DNA from: Burkholderia aenigmatica
Lineage (GTDB): Bacteria > Pseudomonadota > Gammaproteobacteria > Burkholderiales > Burkholderiaceae
Length of the DNA stretch: 64,000 nucleotides
Assembly (NCBI RefSeq): GCF_902499175.1
Contig: NZ_CABVQC010000036.1
Span: 24,291 to 88,290 of the forward strand
Direction: 5' to 3'
A program made the translations under genes and the position numbers. Positions within the stretch are counted from its first letter, which is position 1. The number at the start of each line of letters is the position of its first letter. This document shows positions 1 to 8,510 of the stretch, one piece after another. The notes under the pieces are model-generated. The model saw only the letters and a program-made list of their open reading frames with translations, searched no databases and was not told where the DNA came from.

Positions 1-384
1 CCCGGCCAGCACCGAGCCGCTTGCGGAAAAGCCGATGTACATCAGGCACACGAGCACGATCGGGATCATCGCGCCATAGACGCCGAACTGCACGCGGCTC
101 GAGATCATCTGCGGCAGCCCGAGCTGCGGCCCCTGCGCGCCATGCAGCGCCATCACCGCGCCACCGATGAACTGGCCGAGCAGCAGCGCGACCAGCGACC
201 AGAACACGTCGCCGCCGAGCACGACCGCGAGGGCGCCCGTGACGATGGCCGTGATCTGCATGTTGGCCGACAGCCACAGGGTGAACTGGCTCAGCAAGCC
301 GCCGTGGCGCTCGGCGTCGGGGATGAAGTCGATCGAACGTACCTCGATCAGGCCGCCGGCTTTTCCACTGGGATTCGTTGACAC
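1..384 (-). CDS. NCS1-family purine/cytosine-type permease, N-terminal part (cut by window edge)
   Basis: Only the first 128 residues lie in the window. They hold a short hydrophilic N-terminus, then the RSIDFIPDAERHGG segment seen at the start of cytosine/purine NCS1 permeases, and at least two hydrophobic segments containing GALAVVLGGD and GAQGPQLGLPQM. The start is GTG at 384, with GGAGA seven bases upstream; no ATG fits better. The family imports nucleobases or related heterocycles by cation symport across the inner membrane. CodB-like members also occur in histidine-utilisation clusters, and a HutC-like palindrome lies 181 bases upstream. The substrate cannot be decided here. Confidence 0.85.
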   Translation of the reverse strand, partial: MSTNPSGKAGGLIEVRSIDFIPDAERHGGLLSQFTLWLSANMQITAIVTGALAVVLGGDVFWSLVALLLGQFIGGAVMALHGAQGPQLGLPQMISSRVQFGVYGAMIPIVLVCLMYIGFSASGSVLAG

Positions 385-687
385 GGGGAAATCTCCAAAA
401 TACTCAGGATCACAAATTGTTTGAACGAGACGGGAATCTGCGAGCCGCCCTTTCGGCTCTGCGGGTGCGGGGCGCCGTGGATCGCCGGCATGCGCCACGC
501 ACGCACGGTCTGCGCACTGGCGCGCAAGCGGCACGACGTGTGCCGACATTGCCTGCGGATGATCTTGTATATACAACTTGCCAGATATCGGTGATTACCC
601 GGTATCGGCCGATATTCGTAATTGTCCGAACAATCGGGATGCGTTCGACACGACCGACTGAAAGCAAGGTGTCTTGAAAATGAAAGG
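385..687. other. Intergenic region with several dyads upstream of the permease
   Basis: No gene is seen. The stretch is richer in A+T than its surroundings and carries three dyads: TTGTATATACAA at 565-576, ATATCGG/CCGATAT at 585-591 and 609-615, and ATTGT/ACAAT at 621-634. This looks like the control region of the permease gene on the minus strand. Confidence 0.5.
565..576. promoter_or_regulatory. HutC/GntR-type operator palindrome
   Basis: TTGTATATACAA is a perfect 12-base palindrome of the type bound by HutC, the GntR-family repressor of histidine utilisation. Its right flank (ACAACTTG) is identical to that of the second such site at 50007-50026. It lies upstream of the NCS1 permease. That HutC binds here is inferred; a related GntR regulator is possible. 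Confidence 0.55.
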
Positions 688-1365
688 TCAGCCGCTCGCG
701 GGCAGGACCTGCTCGGGCTCGGCCGTCATGTCGGCGGCGGGAAGCAGGTTCAGCATGCGCCGCGCGGCCTCGATGTCGTGCACGTGCAGCCATTCGTCGT
801 AGTCGTCGCGGCGCAGGATCACGACGCCCCGCTTCTCTTCGCCGGGCCGATGCATCCGCGCGAACAGCGGGTGCGTGTCCGCATTGACCGTGAGCATCGC
901 CATGCCCACACGTTCGCGGCCGTCGGCGCCTTCGTAGCGCCGCCAGATACCGGCGACGCAGCACGGCTGCCAGCCGTCGACGCCGATCCGGTGCCACACG
1001 TTGCGACCGGTTTCGTAGCACGGCTCGAAGATCCAGCGCACCGGAATCAGACAGCGCTGGCCGGTGCGCCACGCGTTGCCGTAGAGCCGCGACGAGCCGA
1101 CCGTCTCCGCCCGCGCGTTCACCGTATCGAGTTTCTTTTTCTTGCGGCCGTGCTCGTCGACCCGCTCGGGCTGCATGAATTTCGGCCAGAAGCCGAACAC
1201 GGCCGCGACGACCTCGAGGCCGTCGCCATCGGCGCGCGCGACCGGCGCCGCGTAGTCGGGATACACGTCGGGTGCCCACGGGTCGCGGCGGAACAGATCG
1301 CCGATGCCGATCTTCAGTTCGCTGATGCCCGGGTCTTCATCGGGGGCGCGGTAGTGGGTGCACAC
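688..1365 (-). CDS. SRAP-domain abasic-site processing protein (YedK/HMCES family)
   Basis: 225 residues, slightly larger than typical YedK. The sequence begins Met-Cys, so removal of Met would expose Cys2, the residue that in this family forms a thiazolidine crosslink with abasic sites in single-stranded DNA. The VNARAET segment supplies the conserved Asn, CLIPVRWIFEP the central strand with the conserved Glu, and DTHPLFARMHRPG the catalytic His region. The normal MCGR start is replaced by MCTHYRAP, so residue 3 is not Gly. Its role is protection of abasic sites at replication forks. It is the gene preceding the NCS1 permease on the same strand, but 300 bases apart, so probably not co-transcribed. 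Confidence 0.88.
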   Translation of the reverse strand: MCTHYRAPDEDPGISELKIGIGDLFRRDPWAPDVYPDYAAPVARADGDGLEVVAAVFGFWPKFMQPERVDEHGRKKKKLDTVNARAETVGSSRLYGNAWRTGQRCLIPVRWIFEPCYETGRNVWHRIGVDGWQPCCVAGIWRRYEGADGRERVGMAMLTVNADTHPLFARMHRPGEEKRGVVILRRDDYDEWLHVHDIEAARRMLNLLPAADMTAEPEQVLPASG

Positions 1366-1494
1366 GGCTCGACGGACGATGGAAGCAATGGTTCCATCGT
1401 AGGTCAGCGCCGGGTCCCCGGTCGGGTCATTGTTTTGTATGACGAAACAGTTTTACGACTTGATGACGCGCCGGGAGCGATCCGGCGCCAACCG

Positions 1495-1959
1495 TTACGC
1501 GTGCGGCCCGATCCGCAGCGTCAGGATTTCGTCGCCCGCGTCGTCGAGCGTCCCCGTCGGCGTCCAGCCCAGATGCCGGTAGAACCCGTGCGAGCGCGAT
1601 GCCGGATCGGTCGAGCACCCCAGGAACAATGACGTGAAACCGGTCGCCGCGAATGCGTCGATCACCTGCCGCAGCAGCCGCTTGCCGATCCCCGCCCCCT
1701 CGTACTCGGGCAAGATCGCGAGCACGACGATCTCGCCCGAGCCGGTGTCGCCGAAGCAATAGCCGACCATGCGCCCGTTCGCGCAGCAGACATGGCCCGA
1801 GAACAGGCCATCCCGAATCCCGTCGCACCAGCTTTCGACGGTGATGCCGAGGTCGCGCAACTGCGCTTCGGTGAACGCGTTCTCGCGCGTCTTGCCGCGC
1901 AGTGCGATGCACGCGGCCGCATCGTCGGGAACGGCCTCGCGCCAGGTGAGTTCAGTCAT
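1495..1959 (-). CDS. GNAT-family N-acetyltransferase
   Basis: 154 residues starting MTELTWREAVPDDA. The acetyl-CoA binding motif of the GNAT fold is seen as LPEYEGAGIGKRLL at about residues 84-98 (Q/R-x-x-G-x-G/A), followed by a C-terminal FYRHLGW segment. I chose the ATG at 1959 because the frame upstream lies inside the agmatinase gene. The two genes overlap by eight bases (ATGACTGA), which suggests translational coupling and a shared transcript. The substrate is unknown. Co-expression with agmatinase makes a polyamine or related amine conceivable, but that is only an inference from context. Confidence 0.85.
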   Translation of the reverse strand: MTELTWREAVPDDAAACIALRGKTRENAFTEAQLRDLGITVESWCDGIRDGLFSGHVCCANGRMVGYCFGDTGSGEIVVLAILPEYEGAGIGKRLLRQVIDAFAATGFTSLFLGCSTDPASRSHGFYRHLGWTPTGTLDDAGDEILTLRIGPHA

Positions 1960-2920
1960 CGTTCGATTTTTCCAGGATCCGCCGCCGGCGCGACGCATAC
2001 AGGCAGATCAGCTCCAGCGCGATCGTCGCGCCGGCCAGCGACGTGATTTCCGCATGATCATACGGCGGCGACACTTCGACCACATCCATGCCGACCAGGT
2101 TGATGCCTTCCAGGTGACGCAGGATCTCGAACGCCTGATGGCTCGACAGCCCGCCCGAGACCGGCGTACCCGTGCCCGGCGCGAATGCCGGATCGAGGCA
2201 GTCGATGTCGAACGTCAGATACACGGGATGGTCGCCGACCCGCTCGCGAATGCGCGCGGCCACCGCCGCGGGCGTCGATGCATGCACCTGGCGCGCATCC
2301 TGGATATCGAAGCCCATCGGCTCGTCGTTGGTCGTCCGGATCCCGATCTGCGCCGACCGTTCGGGCACGACCCACCCTTCCCGCGCCGCGTGATAGAACA
2401 TCGTGCCGTGATCGATGCGCTTGACGTCGCGGTCGGGCCACGTGTCGGTATGCGCATCGAAATGCACGAGCGACAGCGGCCCGTGCACTTTCGCATGCGC
2501 CTTCAGCAGCGGATACGTGATGAAGTGATCGCCGCCGAGCGTCAGCATCGCGCAGCCGCGCGCGAGGATCGCATCGGCATGCCGCTCGATCGCGCCCGGC
2601 ACCGATTCGGGCTGCCCGAGATCGAACGCGCAATCGCCGTAGTCGACCGCGGCCAGCACGTCGAACGGATCGAACGACCACGGCCACGGGAGCTCCCACG
2701 CGATGCCCGTGGATGCGATCCGCAGCCCGCGCGGGCCGAAGCGCGTGCCGGGCCGGTGCGACGCGGCGGAATCGAACGGCACGCCGGTGATCGCGAGGTC
2801 GACCCCTGCGAGGTCGCGGCTGAAACGCCGCCGCATGAAGCTCGTCGCGCCCGCGAAGGTCGGTTCGGCCTGCGTGCCGTAGAGGCTGTCGCGCGTGAAG
2901 GCGAAATCGTTCTGGCTCAT
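1952..2920 (-). CDS. speB: Agmatinase / ureohydrolase family protein
   Basis: 322 residues from MSQNDFAF. The binuclear manganese signatures of the arginase/agmatinase fold are present: GGDHFITYP, HFDAHTDTW, and DIDCLDPAFAPGTGTPVSGG near the C-terminus. Agmatinase hydrolyses agmatine to putrescine and urea in the cytoplasm. Other ureohydrolases, such as guanidinobutyrase or guanidinopropionase, share the same motifs, so the exact substrate is not certain. It is transcribed divergently from a LysR regulator at 3048 and runs into a GNAT gene with an eight-base overlap. The ATG at 2920 was chosen over upstream in-frame codons because family similarity begins there. Confidence 0.88.
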   Translation of the reverse strand: MSQNDFAFTRDSLYGTQAEPTFAGATSFMRRRFSRDLAGVDLAITGVPFDSAASHRPGTRFGPRGLRIASTGIAWELPWPWSFDPFDVLAAVDYGDCAFDLGQPESVPGAIERHADAILARGCAMLTLGGDHFITYPLLKAHAKVHGPLSLVHFDAHTDTWPDRDVKRIDHGTMFYHAAREGWVVPERSAQIGIRTTNDEPMGFDIQDARQVHASTPAAVAARIRERVGDHPVYLTFDIDCLDPAFAPGTGTPVSGGLSSHQAFEILRHLEGINLVGMDVVEVSPPYDHAEITSLAGATIALELICLYASRRRRILEKSNDD

Positions 2921-3047
2921 CGTCGGATTCCTGTCTGAAGGGGAACGGCCGCACGGCTGGCGACCTCGTGCCCGATTCTGCCGCGACGGCATCCGACGAA
3001 AAATATGAACTAACATAAGCCGACTTCACGAAATGCGATGTATCGCC

Positions 3048-3965
3048 ATGCTGACCCGATTGAGAGACATGGATTTGCAGCTGCTGCGGCTCTTTCTGAC
3101 GATCGTCGAAAGCGGCGGCTTCAGCGCCGCGCAGGGCACGCTCGGGATGGCGCCTTCGACGATCAGCACGCAAATGGCCAAGCTCGAGACGCGTCTGGGG
3201 TTCCGGGTGTGCGATCGCGGCAAGAGCGGCTTCCGGCTGACGCCGAAGGGCGAACGCGTGCTGCAGTCGACGCGGCGGCTCCTGCACGCGATGGACGTGT
3301 TCACGCGCGATACGCAGCACGTGTCGGGCACGTTGCTCGGCGAACTGCGCATCGGGCTGTCCGAGCGGCTCGCACCGGACATCGTCGAATCGATCGCGGC
3401 GGCCGTCGGCGGCTTCCGCGAACGGGCGCCGGACGTGCTGATCGAAATGGTCGCGAACCCGCCCGACGAACTGGAGCGCAGGCTGCTGAAAGGCGAACTG
3501 CAACTCGCGATCGGCTACTTTTCCGGCCACCAGGCCGGCCTGCACTACACGCCGCTGTTCGTCGAGCACCAGTCGCTGCACTGCGGTGCCCGGCATCCGC
3601 TGTTTGCGAAGAAAACCGTGTCGATCAACGACATCGCCGGCGCGAGCAACGTCGCACGGCTCTACAAGACGAACGCGTCGGGTGCGGCGCCGCGCAACGC
3701 GCAGCCGACCGCGTTCTCCGAAAACGTCGATGCCGACGTGATCTTCATCCTGTCCGGCGCGCACGTCGGCTTCCTGCCCGACCACGTCGCGGCGCCGTGG
3801 GTTGCCACGGGGAAGATGCGCCGGCTGCTCGCGAGCAAGCTGAGCCATACGGTCGAATTCCAGCTCGCGACACCGAGGAACTGCGACGGCAGCGAAGCGC
3901 TGGAGGCGTTCGCGGCAGCGCTCGCCGAACAGTTCGGTGGGCTCGACGGTTTCGCGGGTCAGTGA
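3048..3965 (+). CDS. LysR-family transcriptional regulator
   Basis: About 305 residues. The N-terminal winged helix-turn-helix contains FLTIVESGGFSAAQ and STISTQMAKLETRLG, followed by RLTPKGERVL, the usual LysR DNA-binding layout. The remainder is a periplasmic-binding-like effector domain. Three in-frame ATGs (3033, 3048, 3069) are possible; MDLQLLRLF at 3069 is where LysR proteins often start, and GAGAG just precedes it. It is divergent from the agmatinase gene over about 130 bases, so it is a natural candidate regulator of agmatinase and the coupled acetyltransferase. No co-inducer can be named. Confidence 0.88.
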   Translation: MLTRLRDMDLQLLRLFLTIVESGGFSAAQGTLGMAPSTISTQMAKLETRLGFRVCDRGKSGFRLTPKGERVLQSTRRLLHAMDVFTRDTQHVSGTLLGELRIGLSERLAPDIVESIAAAVGGFRERAPDVLIEMVANPPDELERRLLKGELQLAIGYFSGHQAGLHYTPLFVEHQSLHCGARHPLFAKKTVSINDIAGASNVARLYKTNASGAAPRNAQPTAFSENVDADVIFILSGAHVGFLPDHVAAPWVATGKMRRLLASKLSHTVEFQLATPRNCDGSEALEAFAAALAEQFGGLDGFAGQ

Positions 3966-3989
3966 CCGGCGCGGGCCATCCGTTTTACG

Positions 3990-4619
3990 TCAGGCGAGCT
4001 GGTCCGACGCGATGACCTGCACGCCCGGCCGCGCGTCGATTGCCGCGTCGAGCATCGCGCGGGCGATCCGCGACGCGGGATTCACGCGCCACTTCGCCGG
4101 CAACACGGGTCGGGCCAGGTTCAACGCGACCACCAGCAGCCGCTCGCCGAACCTGAATTCGTCGCGGCTGCCGCCGATCAGGCCGGGCCGCACATACGTG
4201 AGCGACGCGAACCCGACGCCGGCAAGCGCCTGCTCGACCTCGCCTTTTACGCGGTTGTAGAAGATGCGCGACGCCGGATCCGCGCCGAGTGCGGAGTTCA
4301 GCACGTAAGCCGGCGTGCCGTGGCGATGCGCGAGCCGCGCGACCGCGAGCGGATAGTCGTGGTCGACGCGCTGGAATGCCGCCTTCGAGCCGGCCGCCCG
4401 CATCGTGGTGCCGAGCGTGCAGATCACGGCATCGGCGTGCCACCAGTCGGCCGCATTGGGCAGATGATCGAAATCGACCTCGAGCGCGCGCATCTTCGGG
4501 TGCGGCGACAACGGGCGGCGCGCGAGGACGATCACCTGATCGACCCGCGCATCGGCGAGCGCGACTTCGAGGACGTGGCGCCCGACGAGCCCGGTCGCGC
4601 CGACGAGCAGCAATTTCAT
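3990..4619 (-). CDS. NAD(P)-binding Rossmann-fold epimerase/reductase-like protein
   Basis: 209 residues. The N-terminus reads MKLLLVGATGLVGRHVLE, a Rossmann strand and GxxGxxG nucleotide loop. A later Y-x3-K pair (FYNRVKGEVE) and YVRPGLIGG resemble atypical short-chain dehydrogenases of the HTATIP2/YbjT type. No catalytic partner or pathway is evident. It is convergent with the LysR gene ending at 3965 and downstream of an AraC gene on the same strand, from which it is separated by about 145 bases. The function is not assigned beyond likely NAD(P)-dependent oxidoreductase or isomerase. Confidence 0.8.
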   Translation of the reverse strand: MKLLLVGATGLVGRHVLEVALADARVDQVIVLARRPLSPHPKMRALEVDFDHLPNAADWWHADAVICTLGTTMRAAGSKAAFQRVDHDYPLAVARLAHRHGTPAYVLNSALGADPASRIFYNRVKGEVEQALAGVGFASLTYVRPGLIGGSRDEFRFGERLLVVALNLARPVLPAKWRVNPASRIARAMLDAAIDARPGVQVIASDQLA

Positions 4620-4765
4620 ATCCGGTTCTTCCGTGTGGAGCCTGGGCCGGCGGGCGCGAACGGCCCGCTTTCCAGCTTCCTGCATGATCGTCGGCCACCT
4701 CGGCGCCGGCAACCTTTCAACATCTCTAAAAGTTACAGGACACGCTTGTTTCGGTGCGCAGCCCG

Positions 4766-5791
4766 CTATGACCGTGCCGTCTCCTGGCGCGACAGGCTCG
4801 GCGCGACACCCGTCCAGCGCTTGTACGCCTGCGAGAATGACGACATGTCGCTGAATCCCAGTTCCTGCGCGATTTCCTTGATCGACAGCCGCCCTTCGGC
4901 AATCAACGCCTGCGCGCGGGTCTTGCGCACCGTGCTCGAAATATCCCGAAAGCACGCGCCCTCTTCCTGCAGCCGGCGCTTCAACGTGCGCTCGCTCGTG
5001 TTGAGCAGCGTCGCGATGTCCTTCAACTGCGGCGGCCGGTCGAACGGGCGCGTGGCCAGGTATTCGTTGAGGAACGATACGAGGTCGACGCGCGTCCGCC
5101 GGCGCGTGACCAGCTCGGCACACATGCGCTCGCACATCGCCGCGGTCGCGGCATTCGCCTGCGGCAACGGCCGCTCGAGATGCGCATGCTCGAACGTGAG
5201 CGTGCTGGCGGGCTGGCCGTGCCGGATCCTCGCGCCCAGCACCGGCTGCGTCGGGTCAGGGCCGGGGCCGGGGCCATACGCGAGGTCGAACGTCGCGAGC
5301 TCGAACGCGCTGCCGATCACGTCGCACAGCACGCGGCACGTCGCGCCCATCGCACGCTCGACGAAAAAGCGCTGCACGTCCGCGGCGAGCTCCGGCGATG
5401 CGTCGAACCGAATTGCGTCGTGCGGCCCGACCCGGCGGAACGTCATCCCGACGAACGTATAGGTCAACGCCAGGTAGCGGCCCGCGAGCGCGACCGCGTC
5501 CATGCCGGTCGCGCTGCTCAGGAGCCCGTACCCGAGCAGCCCGTACGCCGAAAGCTGGTACGACAGGCCGACCTTGAGGCCGACGCCGGCCTCGCCGGCG
5601 GTCAAATCGAGCAGGTTCGACGCAACGGCCAGCTCCTGCGCGGCCAGCACCGTGAAATCCGGGTCGGCGAGCTGCTTCAGGGTGAGCTGCGCCCCCTTGA
5701 GCAACGCCTGCGGCGCGATCTTGCGGTCGCGCCCGAATTCGATCATCAGCAGGACGGAAGCCGGACTGCGGGCAAAGTTCCAGACATTCAT
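4766..5791 (-). CDS. AraC-family transcriptional regulator
   Basis: 341 residues. The N-terminal two-thirds matches the arabinose-binding-like domain of the OruR/ArgR-type AraC subfamily. The C-terminal 100 residues carry the double helix-turn-helix: DIATLLNTSERTLKRRLQEEG for the first and IKEIAQELGFSDMSSFSQAYKRWTG for the second, the usual AraC signature. The protein is cytoplasmic and DNA-binding. The gene is divergent from the exported hydrolase at 5912, with a spacing of about 120 bases, which suggests it controls that hydrolase. The effector is unknown. Confidence 0.88.
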   Translation of the reverse strand: MNVWNFARSPASVLLMIEFGRDRKIAPQALLKGAQLTLKQLADPDFTVLAAQELAVASNLLDLTAGEAGVGLKVGLSYQLSAYGLLGYGLLSSATGMDAVALAGRYLALTYTFVGMTFRRVGPHDAIRFDASPELAADVQRFFVERAMGATCRVLCDVIGSAFELATFDLAYGPGPGPDPTQPVLGARIRHGQPASTLTFEHAHLERPLPQANAATAAMCERMCAELVTRRRTRVDLVSFLNEYLATRPFDRPPQLKDIATLLNTSERTLKRRLQEEGACFRDISSTVRKTRAQALIAEGRLSIKEIAQELGFSDMSSFSQAYKRWTGVAPSLSRQETARS

Positions 5792-5911
5792 CAGACGCCT
5801 CTCGACGTGGGTTGGCCTAGATTCTAAAGCGGTTGGCCTGCCCCAGCATGGATCGCACGAGCCCGCGCGCCGATGATGAACGACATCGCAACCCCCACGG
5901 CGTCAATCACC

Positions 5912-7012
5912 ATGAAGCGCTCTTCACTCTTTCGCCCGGCCTGCACGTTATTGCTGGCCGCCGGCCTGACGGGCGCACCGCTCGCACCGGCGCGGGCCGA
6001 CGATGCCGTTTCGCCCATTCCACCGGAGTCCGCCACCATGCCCAAGACCTACGCAGACCAGCCCGTCTGGCGCGACATGCAGAAATTCCTTCCGACCGAT
6101 TTCCAGTGGAAAGACGGCCAGCAACCGACGGAAGAATGGTGGTCGTGGCACGGCCATCGCATGCATCTCGACACGTACCGCAACCCGCAAGCTCGGGTGA
6201 AGGTGATCCTGTTTCACGGCGTGGGCACCAACGGCCGGCAGATGTCGATGATCCTCGGCGAGCAACTGGCGCGCCGCGGCTACGAAACGATCGCGGTCGA
6301 CATGCCCGAATACGGAATGACCGAGGTCGCCAGGGGCGCGCTGGTTCGCTATGACGACTGGGTGCGCGCCGGCAGCGATCTGATCGACGCGGAGCGCGCG
6401 AAGGACGACCGGCCGATCGTGCTCTACGGGCTGAGCGCGGGCGGCATGCTCACGTATCACGTGGCCGCGCTGAACGGCAAGGTCGCGGGCATCGTCGGCA
6501 TGACCTTCCTCGACCAGCGCCTGCAGCAAGTGCGCGACGAAACCGCGCGCAACGTGTTCATGAGCCGCGTCGGCGGCACGATGATGCATCTCACCGCGAT
6601 GACGCCGCTGAAATCGATGCGCGTGCCGATGACGCTCGCCAGCAAGATGTCCGCGCTCGTCAACGACCCGGATGCGCTGAAGGTGTGGCTGTCCGATCGC
6701 ACCTCCGCCGGCAACGCGATGACGATCGCGTTTCTCGATTCCTACATGTCGTACCGGCCGGCGGTCGAGCCGGAGGATTTTGCCGTGTGCCCGATCCTGC
6801 TCACGCAACCGGCCGCGGACCGCTGGACGCCGCTGCACCTGAGCGAACCGTTCCTGCAACGCGTGCGGAAGGTGCCGGTGAAGGTCGTCATGCTGGACAA
6901 CGCGGGCCACTATCCGCTCGAGCAACCGGGGCTGTCGCAGATGGTCGAGGCGATCGATGCGTTCTATCGCGAGGTGACGGCGCAACGCGTCGACCTCCGC
7001 GCGCCGTCCTGA
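5912..7012 (+). CDS. Secreted alpha/beta-hydrolase
   Basis: 366 residues from MKRSSLFRPA; starts at 5873 or 5879 would add 13 or 11 residues. The N-terminus is a clean Sec signal peptide ending in APARA, predicting a periplasmic or secreted enzyme. The alpha/beta-hydrolase features are the oxyanion strand ILFHGVGTNGR, the nucleophile elbow GLSAGG and a late GHYPLEQPG holding the catalytic His. The substrate is not recognisable; lipase- or esterase-like activity is the general expectation. It is divergent from the AraC gene and ends before a hairpin terminator shared with the convergent lpd gene. Confidence 0.82.
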   Translation: MKRSSLFRPACTLLLAAGLTGAPLAPARADDAVSPIPPESATMPKTYADQPVWRDMQKFLPTDFQWKDGQQPTEEWWSWHGHRMHLDTYRNPQARVKVILFHGVGTNGRQMSMILGEQLARRGYETIAVDMPEYGMTEVARGALVRYDDWVRAGSDLIDAERAKDDRPIVLYGLSAGGMLTYHVAALNGKVAGIVGMTFLDQRLQQVRDETARNVFMSRVGGTMMHLTAMTPLKSMRVPMTLASKMSALVNDPDALKVWLSDRTSAGNAMTIAFLDSYMSYRPAVEPEDFAVCPILLTQPAADRWTPLHLSEPFLQRVRKVPVKVVMLDNAGHYPLEQPGLSQMVEAIDAFYREVTAQRVDLRAPS

Positions 7013-7058
7013 CGAATCGTGCACGCGCCGGTGCGAAAGCCGGCACGGCAAAAGGAAA

Positions 7059-7089
7059 GCCGCCGATGCGCACGTTGCGCATCGGCGGC
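7059..7089. terminator. Hairpin terminator between convergent genes
   Basis: A perfect 12-bp stem (GCCGCCGATGCG / CGCATCGGCGGC) with a seven-base loop lies between the hydrolase and lpd stop codons. There is no long T-run on the plus strand; on the minus strand a short T-rich stretch (TTTCCTTTT) follows. It probably terminates both transcripts. Confidence 0.7.
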
Positions 7090-7111
7090 TTCGTGTCACG
7101 CGCGATGCGCG

Positions 7112-8503
7112 TCAGACGTGCAACGCGTGCCCCAGCGCGCGCAGCGCGGCTTCCTGCAGCGCTTCGCCGAGCGTCGGGTGCGCATGGATCGTGCCGCCGA
7201 TGTCCTCCAGCCGCGCGCCCATCTCCAGCGACTGCGAGAACGCCGCAGCCAGCTCCGACACGCCGCGCCCGACCGCCTGCCAGCCGACGATCAGATGGTT
7301 GTCGCGCCGTGCGACGACGCGAACGAAGCCGTCGGTCGCCTGCAGCGTCATCGCACGCCCGTTCGCCGCGAACGGGAACGACGCGCTCACGCAATCGACA
7401 TCGGCCGCACGCGCGTCGTCCGGCGACCAGCCGGCCGTGACGATCTCCGGATCGGTGAAGCACACGGCCGGGATCGACGCGGGCATGAACTTGCGCCGCT
7501 TGCCGGCGATCAGCTCGGCCACCATTTCGCCTTGTGCCATCGCACGATGCGCGAGCATCGGCTCCCCGGCGACATCGCCGATCGCCCAGACGTTGCGCAT
7601 CGACGTCCGGCATTCGTCGTCGATCCACAGCGCGCGACCATTGCGATCGAGCGGCAGCGACTCGAGCCCGAAGCCGTCGACGCGCGGCCGGCGGCCCACC
7701 GCGACCAGCACGCGATCGGCCGGCAGCGTCTGCTCCGCGCCGTCGGCGGCCTGCACGCGCACCGCGCCGTGTTCCGCGAGCCCGAGCACCTTGTGACCGA
7801 GCAACAGCCGCACGCCCAGCCGCGCGAGCGAATCGGCAACCGGCCGCGCGAGTTCGGCATCGTATGCGGGCAACACGCGCTCCGCCGCCTCGACGACGCT
7901 CACGTCGACGCCGAGCTTGCGATAGACGATCCCGAGTTCAAGCCCGATATACCCGGCTCCGACGACGACCAGCCGCTTCGGCAACGTCTCGGGCGACAGC
8001 GCTTCGGTGGACGACACGACATGCCCGCCGAACGGCATCGACGGCAGCGCGACCGGTTCGGAACCGGTCGCGAGCAACAGGTGCTCGCAGCTGATTCGCG
8101 TCGTGTGGCCGCCGCCGACGACGTCGACGGTCTTGCCGTCGACCACCTGCGCATCGCCGTGCAGCACGCGCACGCCGTTCTTCTTGAGCAGTGCGCCGAC
8201 GCCGCGCGTCAGCCGGTCGACGATGCCGTCTTTCCATGCAACGCTTTTCGCGATGTCGATCTCGGGCGTGCGCACGCGGATCCCGAGCGCGCCCTCGCCC
8301 GCGTGGCCGCGGGCCTGTTCGAATGCGTCGGCCACGTGGATCAGCGCCTTCGACGGAATGCAGCCGATGTTCAGGCAGGTGCCGCCGAGCCGGTCGCGCT
8401 CGACGAGCACGGTCGGAATGCCGAGCTGGCCGGCGCGAATCGCGGCGACGTAACCGCCCGGGCCGCCGCCGATCACGAGCAGCGTGGTGTGTTCGTTCTT
8501 CAT
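7112..8503 (-). CDS. lpdV: Dihydrolipoyl dehydrogenase, E3 of the branched-chain 2-oxoacid complex
   Basis: 463 residues. The FAD-binding GGGPGGYVAAIRAGQLG is at the N-terminus, and the redox disulfide is in GGTCLNIGCIPSKA (about residues 40-53). An NAD-binding GAGYIGLELG follows mid-protein, and the C-terminal dimer interface ends with HAHPTLGEAL, containing the active-site His-x4-Glu region. The enzyme reoxidises dihydrolipoamide with NAD+. It is the last gene of the four-gene branched-chain dehydrogenase operon, starting seven bases after the E2 stop, so it is the dedicated E3 rather than the one for pyruvate dehydrogenase. Confidence 0.94.
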   Translation of the reverse strand: MKNEHTTLLVIGGGPGGYVAAIRAGQLGIPTVLVERDRLGGTCLNIGCIPSKALIHVADAFEQARGHAGEGALGIRVRTPEIDIAKSVAWKDGIVDRLTRGVGALLKKNGVRVLHGDAQVVDGKTVDVVGGGHTTRISCEHLLLATGSEPVALPSMPFGGHVVSSTEALSPETLPKRLVVVGAGYIGLELGIVYRKLGVDVSVVEAAERVLPAYDAELARPVADSLARLGVRLLLGHKVLGLAEHGAVRVQAADGAEQTLPADRVLVAVGRRPRVDGFGLESLPLDRNGRALWIDDECRTSMRNVWAIGDVAGEPMLAHRAMAQGEMVAELIAGKRRKFMPASIPAVCFTDPEIVTAGWSPDDARAADVDCVSASFPFAANGRAMTLQATDGFVRVVARRDNHLIVGWQAVGRGVSELAAAFSQSLEMGARLEDIGGTIHAHPTLGEALQEAALRALGHALHV

Positions 8504-8510
8504 TGCGTTA

